From Saccoglossus kowalevskii (Eukaryota > Hemichordata > Enteropneusta > Harrimaniidae), in the NCBI RefSeq assembly GCF_000003605.2, contig NW_003112969.1:165051-186800 (forward strand): 21,750 nt of DNA. Reading direction: 5' to 3'. Positions 1 through 10,744 of the stretch are shown piece by piece (the stretch's first letter is position 1; every line of letters starts with the position of its first letter). Below the pieces are notes generated by a model. It had not been told where the DNA came from. It did not search any database and saw nothing but the letters and a program-made list of their open reading frames with translations. The position numbers and the translations under genes were made by a program.

Positions 1-1345
1 AATCAAAATTAGAGAATTGAAGATATCAACATGAAATGAACAAACCTAAGAGAGGTCTACCCAAGGTACATATACACCAAGTATCAAAGCATTCAGACTT
101 GTAGTTTTCAAGAAGAAGTCGAAAAAGTAAAACATTGACACGGACGACGCCGGACAATCACTCATACGATAAGCTCCGCAAAGTCGACAGCGGTGCTAAA
201 AACAAGAAAAAACATGATATAATTTGCATAATTCATCTAAATTTTGATCAAGATTGGCAACCAATGGGAAATAAGGTGCATTCGATCAAAAATATTAAAA
301 AAAAATTATAGAAAATATAGAAAAATTTACAAAATATAAATAATAATGTCAAAATTTTGATGGGAAAAATTGTGGTTGTCAAAGGGGCAATTAAATCCAA
401 ACATATGTATTATAAAGAGTAATGCTACAAATGTACAAACGTAAATATGACATGATATCATGAAGATATATATTTGACCCTATTATCATTGATGACGTGG
501 TTTGAAAAACTTAAGTGATAATACAAACCTGCTACGGGACTACTATTAGTTGTGTGATAGCGCTATTGAGACAACAAGTTTGGTTGAATACGTGAGGCGA
601 GTTGCCACATTATCAGACAGGATAAAGACGATAACAAAATATTCAATGATAATTGTAGAAATCATTAACAAGCAATTGGTAATCTGCTGGTCAGTAGAGC
701 AGTAAAAGTCAAACTCATTAAACATGCTACATGTACGTCCGTGCCTTGCCTAGTTCAATCAAGGCAATGACATAATAAAGAACAACAGTGCCTGCATCCA
801 TCAGTGAGGCCACTTGGCACGCTATCAGCGCATTACAGCTATATTCATAACCAAATGAAGCAATTCTTTTATTTATCCAAACAGGTGGCACAGGTGTATT
901 GCCAGCGGAAATGGAAAGAAATAATTTCCTTGTCAATTAGCAACAAAGCGAAATTTGTAAATTGCCAATACTTTGTTAAGGTTAGGACATTGTGAAAGAC
1001 TACATAGTAGGGCAGATTTTGTATGCAATGCAGATTTTGTAAATAACGACATCATCATCATCATTATTGGAGCAAAGATGTTATCTTCAAACAAACCATT
1101 ACACATACATGTATATGTATGTAGGAGAATTCCTAACATGTATTTGCTTTTTAGAAAGTAATCGATTACTAAACATAAAACACAAATATTGTTTCACGTT
1201 TGATACACTTAGAAGGCACATCATGTTCTCTAATCCACACCGATTGTATAAACTCATATTTTCACTTTCATTCTTTCATCATTTAAAGCTATGAGATATT
1301 TGTTTCATGGTTGAGACTGACATATAACACATCACAGCTGACATT
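1..1345. other. AT-rich non-coding stretch
   Basis: I see no supported gene here. Short open frames occur on both strands but none has a recognisable motif, a good start context or flanking splice signals. A TACATGTA palindrome lies at 1106-1113 inside an alternating CATACATGTATATGTATG stretch. An (ATC)n-like run, ATCATCATCATCATTATT, lies near 1050-1070. Confidence 0.6.
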
Positions 1346-1565
1346 GTGAGAATTCATGGACCCAGGGACTGTTGACTCTTAGGAAGCCACCTCCTCCCAT
1401 TGACTGCCACACACTGCAGATTACTTGCTAGCTTTGGAGAGGAGCAATGGATGATGTACCCCAAGCCCCGACTTTTCCAGGCAGAACACGCATGTGCCTG
1501 GCAGAGTGAATGACACTCCCAGCGATCAAAAGGCTTGACAATTGAAGAAGTGACACACCTTAAGA
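1345..1565. other. Locally GC-richer segment before the minisatellite
   Basis: Base composition shifts abruptly to more G and C than the surroundings. Open frames on the minus strand cross it but are dominated by the low-complexity repeat that follows, giving Gly/Trp/Val-rich translations. It may be the unique part of an inserted repeat whose tail is the C-rich array, but no family is recognisable and no target-site duplication was found. Confidence 0.35.
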
Positions 1566-1780
1566 ACTGGCTTGACCCCCACACGCACCAGGCACTGGCT
1601 TGACCCCCACACGCACCAGGCACTGGCTTGATCCCCCACACAGAAGAGCCACTTGGTTTGACCCCCCCCCCCCCCCACACACACACATCCTAGACACAGG
1701 CACGGGCTCGGGCTCGACCCCATACACCACAGGCACTGGCTAAACCCCACACACCACAGGCACTGTCTTGACCACCAAAC
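1566..1780. repeat. C-rich minisatellite, about 28 bp units
   Basis: About seven degenerate tandem units begin with ACTGGCTTGACCCC. Units 1566-1593 and 1594-1621 are identical 28-mers. Later units (from 1622, 1651, about 1702, 1734 and 1762) differ in length and sequence. Unit four is expanded by a 15-C run (1662-1676) followed by (AC)n to 1687. The strand asymmetry (C-rich on plus) gives spurious Gly/Trp/Val-rich minus-strand frames, which are not genes. Confidence 0.9.
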
Positions 1781-1789
1781 AAACAAAAA

Positions 1790-3435
1790 CCACTTTATAT
1801 TTTAAACACAAGACAGTAATACAGTGAATATGGTTACTTAAACCCTTATTATGACTACGATAAGTATCCAATTTAGGCATCTAATGAAAGTAACAGGCTG
1901 TAATTTGGTTCTAAATCAAGCATTACAAACAGTTGAAAATGCTAGTCCAACAAAAAAACAAAAATTGTCTTTATTTCCACATTATAACAAAAATAAATAT
2001 TCAGTAATTTTAGTGCAATGTGCACTGATTTAAGTTTTGTTAGTAATGACAAGCATAACACAAGTTTGAAATAAAAAACAATTACTGAGATCAGTTTATC
2101 CGTTTATATACTCTTCAACATTTTAATATTACTTGTTTTCAAGGTGTTACAAATGTTGATTACTCAGTTGTGATTATAATAATGAACATGAAATAATTCA
2201 TTGGATTGTTATACAAATTGTTTTTGGCAGAACAAAAACAAGGAAATTGATATCCGCTATGTTTTTACCATGGGCTGAAACTGTGTCCTTCGTCCGGATA
2301 GATCAAAGCATTTATTAACTAATCAGAATGCTGGTTTGAGCCTACTAAAGATATTCGCAAGTTTTTCGTAAGAATATCGCCAATGGCTATACAAAACAAA
2401 ATTGATTTAGCAGTGTTAAAATATTGTTCCTTATACAAAACAAGGAATTAGCAATTTTAAGAAAATAAACCAAGCATTGATAACGTATTCAACAGTCTTC
2501 ACCAAGTTCATCCATTCACACTAATCACAATACACAGTCTTGGCATTTTACATGCATAATATGAATATCTTACTTGAACAACCTTGAATTCTGCCCATGG
2601 CACTTGTGAAAGCTTTTAATACAATGTAGCAGCTACCTGTACATGTATATTGACCCTCAGTGACATTGAATTCATTTTGTTTTATGTCTTAGACCACATG
2701 TACATACATTAATACAAGTGTTGCATTTCATGTTCTTTTTAGCTTTGCACTTTAACCTTATAATTTCATGGGTCACCTTTCCAGACAAATAGTCCTCAGC
2801 TGACAAAACAAATATTGGAGTGTGTAACAAGAACCTGGCTGTTGCCGGCAGGTTTGAGGAATTATGCCAGTTCTAAATGGTCCATGGTTAACTGCAAATA
2901 TATAACAATCGAAACCATAGAATATGTCGATAGCGACTTATGTGTAGAATTTCAGTAACTGAAACCAGGTGGCAAGTACCTTTCTGAGATGTTACCATTT
3001 ATGTATAGTTTCAACTACTTCGGACCACCCCTAGTTTTTACTGTAAATTAGATCCCCGAGTGCTACAAGCAGAATGATGCTGCCCTTCAATAAAGCTGTT
3101 AACCACACAAATGGTAGAGACCAAGGTGTGCTTTGCAATGGGTTGACTAGACCATGGGTAGTACTGAGTTCCATGCGAGTTTCAGACCTGAAATGAAGAC
3201 ATGTTCACACTAGAAATGTTGCGATGTTTAAATTCAGGAAAATAAAAAATTAATATATCTGACAATTTACTATTTTTTCAACCACTACAGTATTTCTCCT
3301 GACTAGACGGATAATTTAAGTGCAGTACAAGAACCATACAATGATGAATACCATATTGGTTCTATTAAAGGCACATGTCAAATAAAAGCGCATACATGTA
3401 TACCCGTAATTCAAACATCACATTTGATGTACACT
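1790..3435. other. AT-rich non-coding stretch
   Basis: No supported gene. A 60-codon open frame near 1851 has no recognisable motif. The rest is ordinary AT-rich DNA with no tRNA-like or repeat structure that I could detect. Confidence 0.5.
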
Positions 3436-3465
3436 TGTGTATTTTAATAATATTTTTTTTGCCAG

Positions 3466-3658
3466 ACTCCTGACACCGAGTGTTATGGTTTCGTCTCTTC
3501 TGGATGTTTTTGCTACGACAGGACTGTGCACCAATCAGTCTATCAAAATGGAATGTAATATGCTATCCCAGTGTCAACCAGGTTCAGTCGAACACAAGCA
3601 CCTGCATATCTTATATAAGATTCTCCCAAAGTTGCATCTGTTAGTGAATGAATCTTAG
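3466..3658 (+). other. Possible exon after a good 3' splice site
   Basis: A run of T ending in GCCAG (3454-3465) looks like a strong 3' splice site. The following sequence is open in two frames. One runs from the splice site to the stop at about 3656-3658. The other encodes a short Cys-rich piece (ECYGFVSSGCFCYD) before a stop near 3555. A weak donor-like CAG/GTTCAG occurs near 3582. Neither frame matches a family I recognise, so this could be a terminal exon or chance. Confidence 0.2.
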
Positions 3659-3692
3659 GCAGTCGCTTTAGCCCCAGAATACAGTGGCTTTG

Positions 3693-3710
3693 CCCCCCCC
3701 CCCCCCCCCC
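3693..3710. repeat. Poly(C) run, 18 C
   Basis: An uninterrupted run of 18 C. Similar runs occur elsewhere in the window: 15 C at 1662-1676, 14 G at 5556-5569 and 11 C at 11426-11436. They are length-unstable and prone to sequencing or assembly error. Confidence 0.95.
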
Positions 3711-3719
3711 GAGTCTGTG

Positions 3720-4330
3720 GCACACTCACCCAGGGTAGGGGGGCGATCCTTTTGGGTGTTCAGCCTAAGGTAAGATTTAAATTTAGTCTCCCGATCAAGA
3801 GTCTGATGTGACAACCGCTATGTTACCAGTAACTGGTTTTTGAAATTCGTGCTGTAAAGAATGTACAATATATGCGTAACTGTAATAACAACTGCGTGTT
3901 CCATTGTATTTCATCTGTGGTAATATATATTCAGTGGTATTCAACTCACAATATCTTTTGACCCTGGTGTTATTTTTTGGCCTTCAAATTGCAAGATAAT
4001 ATAAGAGATAGACATTTTTCTGTGACTTGGTCAGTGTTGGTCACATTGTAGTAAAAAGCACAAGATCATTACTGACTGATAATAAATACGGTACATACAT
4101 GTGTACAAATTTTTAACTTTTTCAACCAAAAATTACTTGTTTTTGGCAAAGAACCAATGCCAACAGTGAAGTGCAGACAGACCTCTATTTTAGACGCTCA
4201 TTGTTTTTGCTGTGGAAGTTCCACAAATTAAAAAGGATATTCATGGAAAATACCATAGATAATGTGTGGTATTGCAAAAAGCAGTGTTGATATTTTTTTG
4301 GAGTGAGTACTTTCAAGTGTAAATAAAAAC
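3720..4330. other. Non-coding stretch
   Basis: No supported gene. The segment starts with a GC-richer patch containing a plus-strand donor-like AAG/GTAAGA near 3768 and a minus-strand donor-like GTGAGTG near 3723-3729. No partnering open frame with a recognisable product was found for either. Confidence 0.4.
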
Positions 4331-4337
4331 ATGTAAT

Positions 4338-4557
4338 ATTTTTTCGCTTGTAGCAACAAGTGAAAAAAAATCAAAAAAATCCTTGTTTATGTTATGAGGT
4401 TATTACGAGAATACCAAAAAGTATGCACAAAGGCAGTACAGTGACCATATCACTAGATGCATAGTGGAAGGTTTACTGTACTGCTAGGTGTATACTTTGA
4501 GGTATTCTCGTGCTAACTTTATTACATTTTTTTCCTGCTTGTGGCAATAATAAAATG
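4338..4557. repeat. Foldback (hairpin) element, imperfect palindrome about 220 bp
   Basis: The two halves are imperfect reverse complements meeting near 4458. The left arm carries CTTGTAGCAACAAG (4347-4360), ACGAGAATACC (about 4404-4414), AAGTATGCAC and GCAGTACAGT (about 4433-4442). The right arm carries ACTGTACTGC (4475-4484), GTATACTT, GGTATTCTCGT (4501-4511) and CTTGTGGCAATAA (about 4538-4550). The centre closes with CACTA/TAGTG around GATGCA. The left arm has an extra segment of about 25 bp near 4370-4395. No open frame is associated. It is most like a non-autonomous foldback or MITE-type element; no clear target-site duplication was identified. Confidence 0.8.
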
Positions 4558-4559
4558 GT

Positions 4560-5310
4560 AAAGTTTTGCATTTTGCACTGTGTGAACATTTGCGTCCGTG
4601 AGAGAAATCTATTTCCATCACGCGCTGGTAGCGCTTATGTGTCTGAAGTAAAAAAGGAAAAGTGTTTGTATGTGACATGAACATGACGCGCAATTAATTA
4701 AACAGGGAAGACATTCAAACGCAACTATAACAATTTTAAACATGTTCATACAACATTAACGGATGGTTAAATGCACATGTACATAGAATGTGATGATGTT
4801 ATTATCAGTGTTCATTCAACTGCACATGCACTGCACGCAATATTATTTTCATGAATGTGTGTGGTTGATGGGAGCATTTGATTTTTTATTGATCTGAGGT
4901 CTGCAAAAGCTTTCCTCCTTTGTGATTTTTTAGTGTATCAGCAATAGACTGAAGGTCTATATATTAAACTATTTACAATCTCAATACCAACAGTTATCTA
5001 AATGTGAAGGCCACCTGTGTAAATGGGGTTAGAATGTTACTTGTCTCTAATGAAAACAAAGTTGTGATGGATTAATAAGGTTAGTAGTTAATTATACAAT
5101 GCACAAGCTTCGTCTGGACTAGGACACAGTGGGTTAATACATGTATAGCTGATCTACAATGGATGATGGTTATTTGGGAGGATAGTTAGTTAATCAATGA
5201 AAACAAAGCCGTGGTAGATTGATACATGTAGTTATACGGAAACAAAAATCTGCATAATTTTCCAGTAACAAGCTAAAACTACCTAAATGGTTTATGAAGA
5301 AATTTTGAAA
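4560..5310. other. Non-coding stretch with diverged dispersed repeats
   Basis: No gene seen. Two related segments, around 5047-5098 and 5190-5235, share AATGAAAACAAAG followed by a GTGRTRGATT-like core and a TAGTTA end. Weaker copies of the GGTTAATACATGTA part occur near 5131-5145 and 5515-5530. They look like remnants of an old repeat. Confidence 0.4.
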
Positions 5311-5316
5311 ACTTAC

Positions 5317-5420
5317 CTTTGATATTGGTACTACCCAACTTGCCTTTTTCAATTAAAAAGAATTTTTATAAAATATAAATTTGGGTAGGTAGGGCTACCA
5401 AAAATACAGAAATTTGTTTC
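5317..5420 (-). other. Possible minus-strand exon end (donor AAG/GTAAGT)
   Basis: Reading the minus strand, AAAG/GTAAGTTTT at about 5311-5317 is a near-consensus 5' splice site. The sequence just upstream on that strand is open for a short way. No convincing acceptor or recognisable peptide was found, so only the donor is notable. It lies downstream, on the same strand, of the CpG-rich candidate 5' exon near 6872-7330. Confidence 0.2.
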
Positions 5421-5555
5421 TCTGTTCCTCATTACTAAGTTTGATGTGGAATGGTGTGTGGGAATGTTTTGTACTGGAGAAGAAAGCATTATTTCCCTGG
5501 TGACAAGGCTATGGTAAGTTAATACATAATGCTCAGAGTTTGTTTTTTCTAAGGC

Positions 5556-5569
5556 GGGGGGGGGGGGGG
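5556..5569. repeat. Poly(G) run, 14 G
   Basis: An uninterrupted run of 14 G in AT-rich DNA. No gene is associated with it. Confidence 0.95.
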
Positions 5570-6690
5570 ATGTTACAATAGAGATAGAACATTTTTACTG
5601 AAACATGGACATAGTACATTAAAACAAGAGGGTTGTCACCTGCGCAAGCGCGGGAATCTAGGCCCAAACAGCGATAACAACACACGCTAAAAATGCAAAG
5701 GCTCATGGGTAGATGCTTGTTTGTAAACAATGACACACTATGGCTATCTGACGTATGCGCAGATGACGACTCCTGCGCTTTAATAAAATTATTACTTATT
5801 TTTACAATGCATAAGGTTGAAGGTTTTCTTGAACTTAAAAGTATATTTCCCTATGGTAGCCAGGCCATGGTGCGTCAATATATAATGCTGCTTTCATACG
5901 TAGTACATTCAGATAGGAATAGCAACTACAGCTATTTAGGTTATAATACTTTTGTTATTTTAAATATTTATAGTAAACTTGTATATTTACTATATTTAAG
6001 CGCATGTAATAACAAATACAATTATATAATTCATAAATTATAAACAAGCAGGCTACAAATACAAATACATTTTTTGTGTTGGGAGCGCTTCATGACCCTA
6101 TTGCAATGGCCACCAAAATTTACATTTACATGTATTACCGGTAACAGTAGTTTGAAAAATTGACCACCTTGGAACCATGGTACAAATGTATATTGTCATA
6201 TTTGAATGCAAATTAAAATGTTATCAGGATTAACTTGTAAACAACTTTTTTTATGCCTGTGGTATCAGTTATGCATATTCATAATGATATTTGGTGATCA
6301 AATGTATACATTTAATCTTTCACTCAATTATGGTTTCAATCGAAGTTACAACATGTATGCCTAACAGTAACACACGATATCAGAGATGGGTCAACAACCC
6401 ATTCGCTTCTTACTTGTGCGAGTTACTCTTACTCCCGACAACACGAACAACTAATACGTAAATAATAAACGTATTACCTATGATTAACGTTTCCTGTAAA
6501 TTTTAACTTAACGGAAGTCTGTTCATGTATTCATATCATTGCCCTGTGAATAGGAAGTATGTACTTCCACTATGCAACTGCAATACGCATGGGGAGAGCA
6601 GAACACACTGAAATCACGGTCTTAGGTAAAAAACAATTACTGTTTACTCTAATCCGATAACCAGGTGCAGGTCGCTAGTAACACCAGTGG
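5570..6690. other. Non-coding stretch
   Basis: A 116-codon open frame on the plus strand (5693-6043) is the longest feature. Its translation is hydrophobic and Tyr/Leu/Asn-rich, as expected from AT-rich DNA, and matches nothing I recognise. A weak repeat of the GGCTATGGTAAGTTAATACATAATG motif (about 5508-5530) appears near 5860-5890. Confidence 0.4.
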
Positions 6691-7330
6691 CAAACAAACA
6701 AGAGAGATCTGATCGACATATTTGAGGTCAAAGGCACGAACGCGGACTCGCTCGCGCAGTCAACAATATTGACACACATTTCGCCATCGCATCGTATCAC
6801 AACAAACACGACGAGTACAGTGCATTATATGAATACATGTGGCAGCAGCGGAATGTCACGAAGGTACATACCTGCTGGACTTCGTCTGTAACTCGGCGAC
6901 ACAAGAACTGATACCCGTGCACTTGATCGACTTCAAAACAGAAAAAGTTGAATAGTGAACACAGCTGCTGTTAGTGCGTTGACAGCCGTGTATTTCTTCA
7001 CAAAATGGCGTCACCAACCAAGCAATACATATATACACTGATCGTTCCACTATTTCCACAAGAGTGTTACTATATGGATTTAAATGTTTCACTCCGTTGA
7101 TGGTACTTCTGAGTGAATACACCAAACTCTGGTTAATTTGGGAGAATGAACAATCCTCAGCAAAATAGCACGCGATATCAAATAACGCGACCTCGATAAC
7201 CCATTCGGTAAATCTTGGGACAAAGGTTATCGTCTGCATAAACCAATCACGGCACCCAACACGGTTCACGGGCCGAATTAAACGTACGACAGAGTTCTGC
7301 CACAGAGGGCGTAAATCTAAAAATCGCTAC
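6690..7330 (-). promoter_or_regulatory. CpG-rich promoter-like region and possible minus-strand 5' exon
   Basis: CpG dinucleotides are frequent here (for example CGAACGCGGACTCGCTCGCG near 6738-6757) and scarce around it, as at many animal promoters. On the minus strand a 137-codon open frame (6856-7269, no ATG at its first codon) ends in a near-perfect donor: CAG/GTATGT, with the exon's last base at about 6872. This suggests a first exon, coding or untranslated, of a gene running to lower coordinates. The plus-strand CACAAAATGGCGTC near 6997-7010 resembles a YY1 site. The peptide matches no family I recognise. Confidence 0.35.
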
Positions 7331-7915
7331 AGAAATAATTTTGGCCATTCATTTTTCCTTGCGTGTATCAAATAAACAAGATGGAATTATGTCAAAACGT
7401 CATGTTTCATCTTTGAAATTTACACTTAGACTATGAAAAATATCCATATTTAATGCTTCAAGTAATAAAGCCACAGCGGTTTTATTTCATTTTAAATTAT
7501 GCGTACATCTGCCCTACATACTGTGGCCATTCATTATTTTATTCTCATTATCACAGTTAAACTTACAAAATACGAGCTTAATGTATTAAATTGGACTGAG
7601 GGCGTACTACGACAAATTGAAAATCGGAATATTGGAGCCAAATTTCATTATTTCATCCTGGTTTTGACCTGTTTTAAGGATGAACAAACAACCCAACCTG
7701 CGAGATTTGATACAAGGTAGCGTTGCTATAAACGGCCCTTTGACATGGAAACATTCCCGGCGGGGGGAACCAGATGGAGATCCAAGCCAGCTGAAAACTG
7801 AAAAAGTTTAATTGGTTAAACGATTGATTTGGAGTCATCTACATTGGGTGAATAGTTAGTAGAATGTCATTTAAGTACGGCAATATTCAATAATTAGGCT
7901 TTATTTTTGTATTTT
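7330..7915. other. Non-coding stretch
   Basis: No supported gene. A 73-codon plus-strand open frame (7499-7720) has no recognisable motif. A small GC patch (CCCGGCGGGGGG near 7757-7768) is the only compositional feature. Confidence 0.45.
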
Positions 7916-7917
7916 TT

Positions 7918-8275
7918 TTTAAATTTTCATTTCCGTTTTAAATTATATTTTCAGTTTTCACTTTATTATTTCTTCTCAATTTAATTTTCGATTTAACTTT
8001 CGTTTTCATTTTGAATTTCGATTTAACGTTCGTTTTCATTTTAAATTTCGTTTTCGATTTAACTTTCGTTTTCATTTTAAATTTCGTTTTCGATTTAACA
8101 TTCGTTTTTGATTTAATCTTGGTTTTATTTGAACTGTCATTTTTCATTCAAATTCATTTTCGTTTTAAAATCCATTTTTTAAAATTCATTTTCATTCTAA
8201 AATCCATTTTCGTTTTAAAATTCATTTTCGTTTTAAAATTCATTTTCATGATCAAATCTATTTTAATTTTAATAA
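7918..8275. repeat. TTTCGATTTAA / TTTTCGTTTTAAA minisatellite
   Basis: There are two adjacent blocks of degenerate tandem repeats. In block one (about 7985-8130), units of roughly 30 to 42 bp combine TTTCGATTTAAC, TTCGTTTTCATTTTAAA and a variable TTTCGTTTT insert. In block two (about 8155-8250), units of about 18 bp follow AAAATTCATTTTCGTTTT. Both strands are open across block one: the minus strand reads as Lys/Thr/Met repeats (KSKTKFKMKTK) and the plus strand as Phe/Val/Leu repeats. Both are best explained by the repeat, not selection on a protein. Confidence 0.85.
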
Positions 8276-8284
8276 AATCACTTC

Positions 8285-9990
8285 CCAAGCTCAAGTCTTG
8301 TTTAATCCTGTTTCTCGATATTTATATGAATATTCTGCTTTATAGTACACATTCACTGAAAAATGGACAGGGATTACATGCATGCCATTGATAATACTGA
8401 CTTGTACCTTGTATTTTGAGGAACGATATGCACGGTTGGAGAAAATATTCAGTTTTATAGACTTAGGTCTTAGTTTGAGAGCTTTACTGCAACTGCAACA
8501 CAAATAATACTCCGTTTTGCAGACTAATAAAGATTAAATGTTAAGATAAACAATGAAACAAGAAAGCCATCAAAAATGGCAGATCCACTTGAATCATTAT
8601 TATATGCATTGGCTCAACGTCTAGGTTTACAATGATGTTCCAGAAAACGATAGTTATGTATTTATTAATAATGAGATTACAGTACATATAAGATTAATAA
8701 ATATGACCATCACATAAGCCCAATCAATGTCTTCAATAAAGCACTGGTTGAATGTCCATCTTCAAAGGTGTTCCTGACACCACAAGTTCTTTGAAATACA
8801 CAGTTCTGAATCCAATTGGAAAGTGTTTTTGTTTTGACAAGCATCAATTCATTCACACAGCATGTGATTTTTAAATGTGCTAGGCTGAGTTAAGGTGGCT
8901 TCTATGCTTACAAACTCACTTATTGGTGACCTTGTCCTATTTAAAAAGCGTATAATTTACAGTCAACAAATGTTCAGTTGCCAATCAAATCCTTCATTTA
9001 TAGAACCATAACAAATTAGTAACAGTATATTTTTCAAGCTAATTGTAAAGCACATTAACACTGAAATGTCTATATAGGACAGATTCAAGATTATCAAATA
9101 TACATGGTTTTATTTACTGCACATTGTCTCTTAAATGTGTAAATTCAGTGGAATCAGGTTCTCATATTCCCTTTTCCTTTTTCAAATTCCTCTTTGAAAT
9201 AGAGCAAAATCTCTGGCAGGTTACAGTAACTTAAAATGATCTTGCAAAGCAGAAAGTGTCCAATATTGATTTGGTTACTTAGCAGTGTTCAACTGTATCT
9301 GCAAAAATAGGAGTATAGCTAAGCATTTCAATAAATTAGAAAAAAAGTAACATTTATTAAACACAAAAAAGTTCCTGTTGGAATTAGGGGAAATGTTATT
9401 CATGCCAAAAAGAAAGTAATATGGACCAAAAGCATATTTAGTAATTGATAGTGAATATTTGGCTGGTCTAGTATCAACAGAAATTATATATATTAAATGA
9501 CTCTTCCAAAATCGTAATATATGGTCAGAAGTTAAACAGGATATGCTATTCATGCATTTTTTGTATCCAAACTGAATTTCATTTGTCCAGGTACAAAGAT
9601 ACAGTAGTATGGTCAAAAACAAGATGTCAGGCAGTCATCCAACTTTGTACTCTACTTGCACGTATGTACAATATACCACATGTTCATACAAATGGCTGCC
9701 AGTCAGCAATCTTGGATTGATTCAGTAAACCACTGCATGTGCATGTTAAAGATAGATACATGCAAACAATGAACAAATTTGGTCCACAGGATTCTGAAAT
9801 ATGATTCCAGACGAACGGACAAACGAAGACTGCTTCAAACTTTGTTTAAAAAAGGACAAGATCTTATTAGACTATAGAAGATTGATTGGGTTATCAACAT
9901 TTGTATTCTACGTTGTTTTTGCAAAACATGGTGAGACATGTGGCTATCTATAGAAGTCTATAATCTTTTTGATAATAAAGTGGTGCCAAC
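8285..9990. other. AT-rich non-coding stretch
   Basis: No gene could be supported. A 115-codon minus-strand open frame at 9275-9622 is rich in Phe, Ile, Tyr and Asn and has no recognised motif. It may be an old transposon 3' region or chance. Confidence 0.4.
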
Positions 9991-9994
9991 TTAC

Positions 9995-10035
9995 TTCTGA
10001 TGCACTGTATTCATCCATGCTTTCGCTGAATTGTT
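9995..10035 (-). CDS. Candidate 41-nt internal exon, unknown protein
   Basis: On the minus strand, a pyrimidine-rich tract ending TGCAATATTTTAG (AG at 10036-10037) is followed by 41 nt and a strong donor, GAA/GTAAGT (GT at 9993-9994). The only frame that reads naturally gives QFSESMDEYSASE, an acidic, Ser-rich piece ending on a codon boundary. It needs one base from the previous exon, which is the phase left by the candidate at 10436-10499 (G plus AA). The phase agreement and splice signals are the only support. No family is recognised, and the call could be chance. Confidence 0.35.
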
Positions 10036-10435
10036 CTAAAATATTGCAGAAATAAGCATTTTCAAGCACAAACAAGTTTTAGAGCAATGACACTTGACAA
10101 ATTGCATTCAAATGTAGCTTCCACAAAACAATTTTCTCAAGAAAGTCAAACATCTGATTGGTTTATGAAAAGCCAGATTTTTTTTTCAATTTAAAAAAAA
10201 ACGAAAATTATCCATCCCGCTCTAATTGGAATCCACATATCCAATGTTTAACTTTGGACATAAATCAAGAGTTATCGTCTAACATTTGCCTATCATAGAA
10301 AATTGAAATTAAATAGTTGCAAAACAGTTTATGAACAGAGGTGGGCAGAAAGAAGTTAAAACATTTATCACTTACACATTTACGGAAGTGACAATTGACT
10401 TGCCTCAATTACCAGTATCTAGAATTTAATTTACC

Positions 10436-10499
10436 TGGTAGGTTTAGATGAACACAGTATACTGTACAAATGCGATGTTTTGTAAACTCCACATCGTTT
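10436..10499 (-). CDS. Candidate internal exon, unknown protein
   Basis: On the minus strand the sequence after TATTACCAG (AG near 10500-10501) runs to a donor CAG/GTAAAT near 10436. The frame beginning NDVEFTKHRICTVYCV is open throughout and leaves one base at its end, in phase with the 41-nt candidate at 9995-10035. A second frame is also open, so the reading is not unique. The acceptor is only moderate. If real, it belongs to the same minus-strand gene as the neighbouring exon. The product is not recognised. Confidence 0.25.
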
Positions 10500-10641
10500 T
10501 CTGGTAATATTGTCCATGGAACATAAAACAAGAGTTGACACAGGAATTTGTTCAATTATACAAGTTGAATTTCGTATCGATTAGGATTTGATATTGATCT
10601 GTATGTTGCATCATTTAATTTAGTGTCAAACTGTGTTTTAG

Positions 10642-10744
10642 CCATGGATGGCATTGTTATACCTCCCAGTGATGATGGCATTTCTTTCTTTTCTGTTACG
10701 GTTTGGGGGCCAGCCAAACACAGAACTAAACACACCTTTTTCAG
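10642..10744 (+). other. Candidate plus-strand exon with strong donor
   Basis: GTGTTTTAG is followed by 103 nt and CAG/GTAAGG (donor GT at 10745-10746). One frame begins with ATG at 10644 and reads MDGIVIPPSDDGISFFSV onward, with a stop straddling the donor. A minus-strand alternative is also open here (FGWPPNRNRKERNAIITG, between a TTTAG acceptor and a GAG/GTATAA donor), so strand is ambiguous. Only one can be right, and possibly neither. Confidence 0.25.

Noticed and set aside
1354-1786. Two long minus-strand open frames rich in Gly, Trp, Val and Cys
   Set aside because: They are translations of the C-rich minisatellite and have no independent coding signal.
5693-6043. 116-codon plus-strand open frame
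   Set aside because: It has AT-driven composition, no motif, and no splice or promoter evidence.
7938-8391. Lys-rich minus-strand frame and Phe-rich plus-strand frame
   Set aside because: Both arise from the same tandem repeat; openness on both strands is explained by its lack of stop-like triplets.
9275-9622. 115-codon minus-strand open frame
   Set aside because: It is rich in Phe, Ile, Tyr and Asn with no recognised domain; kept only as a note in the gene-free stretch.
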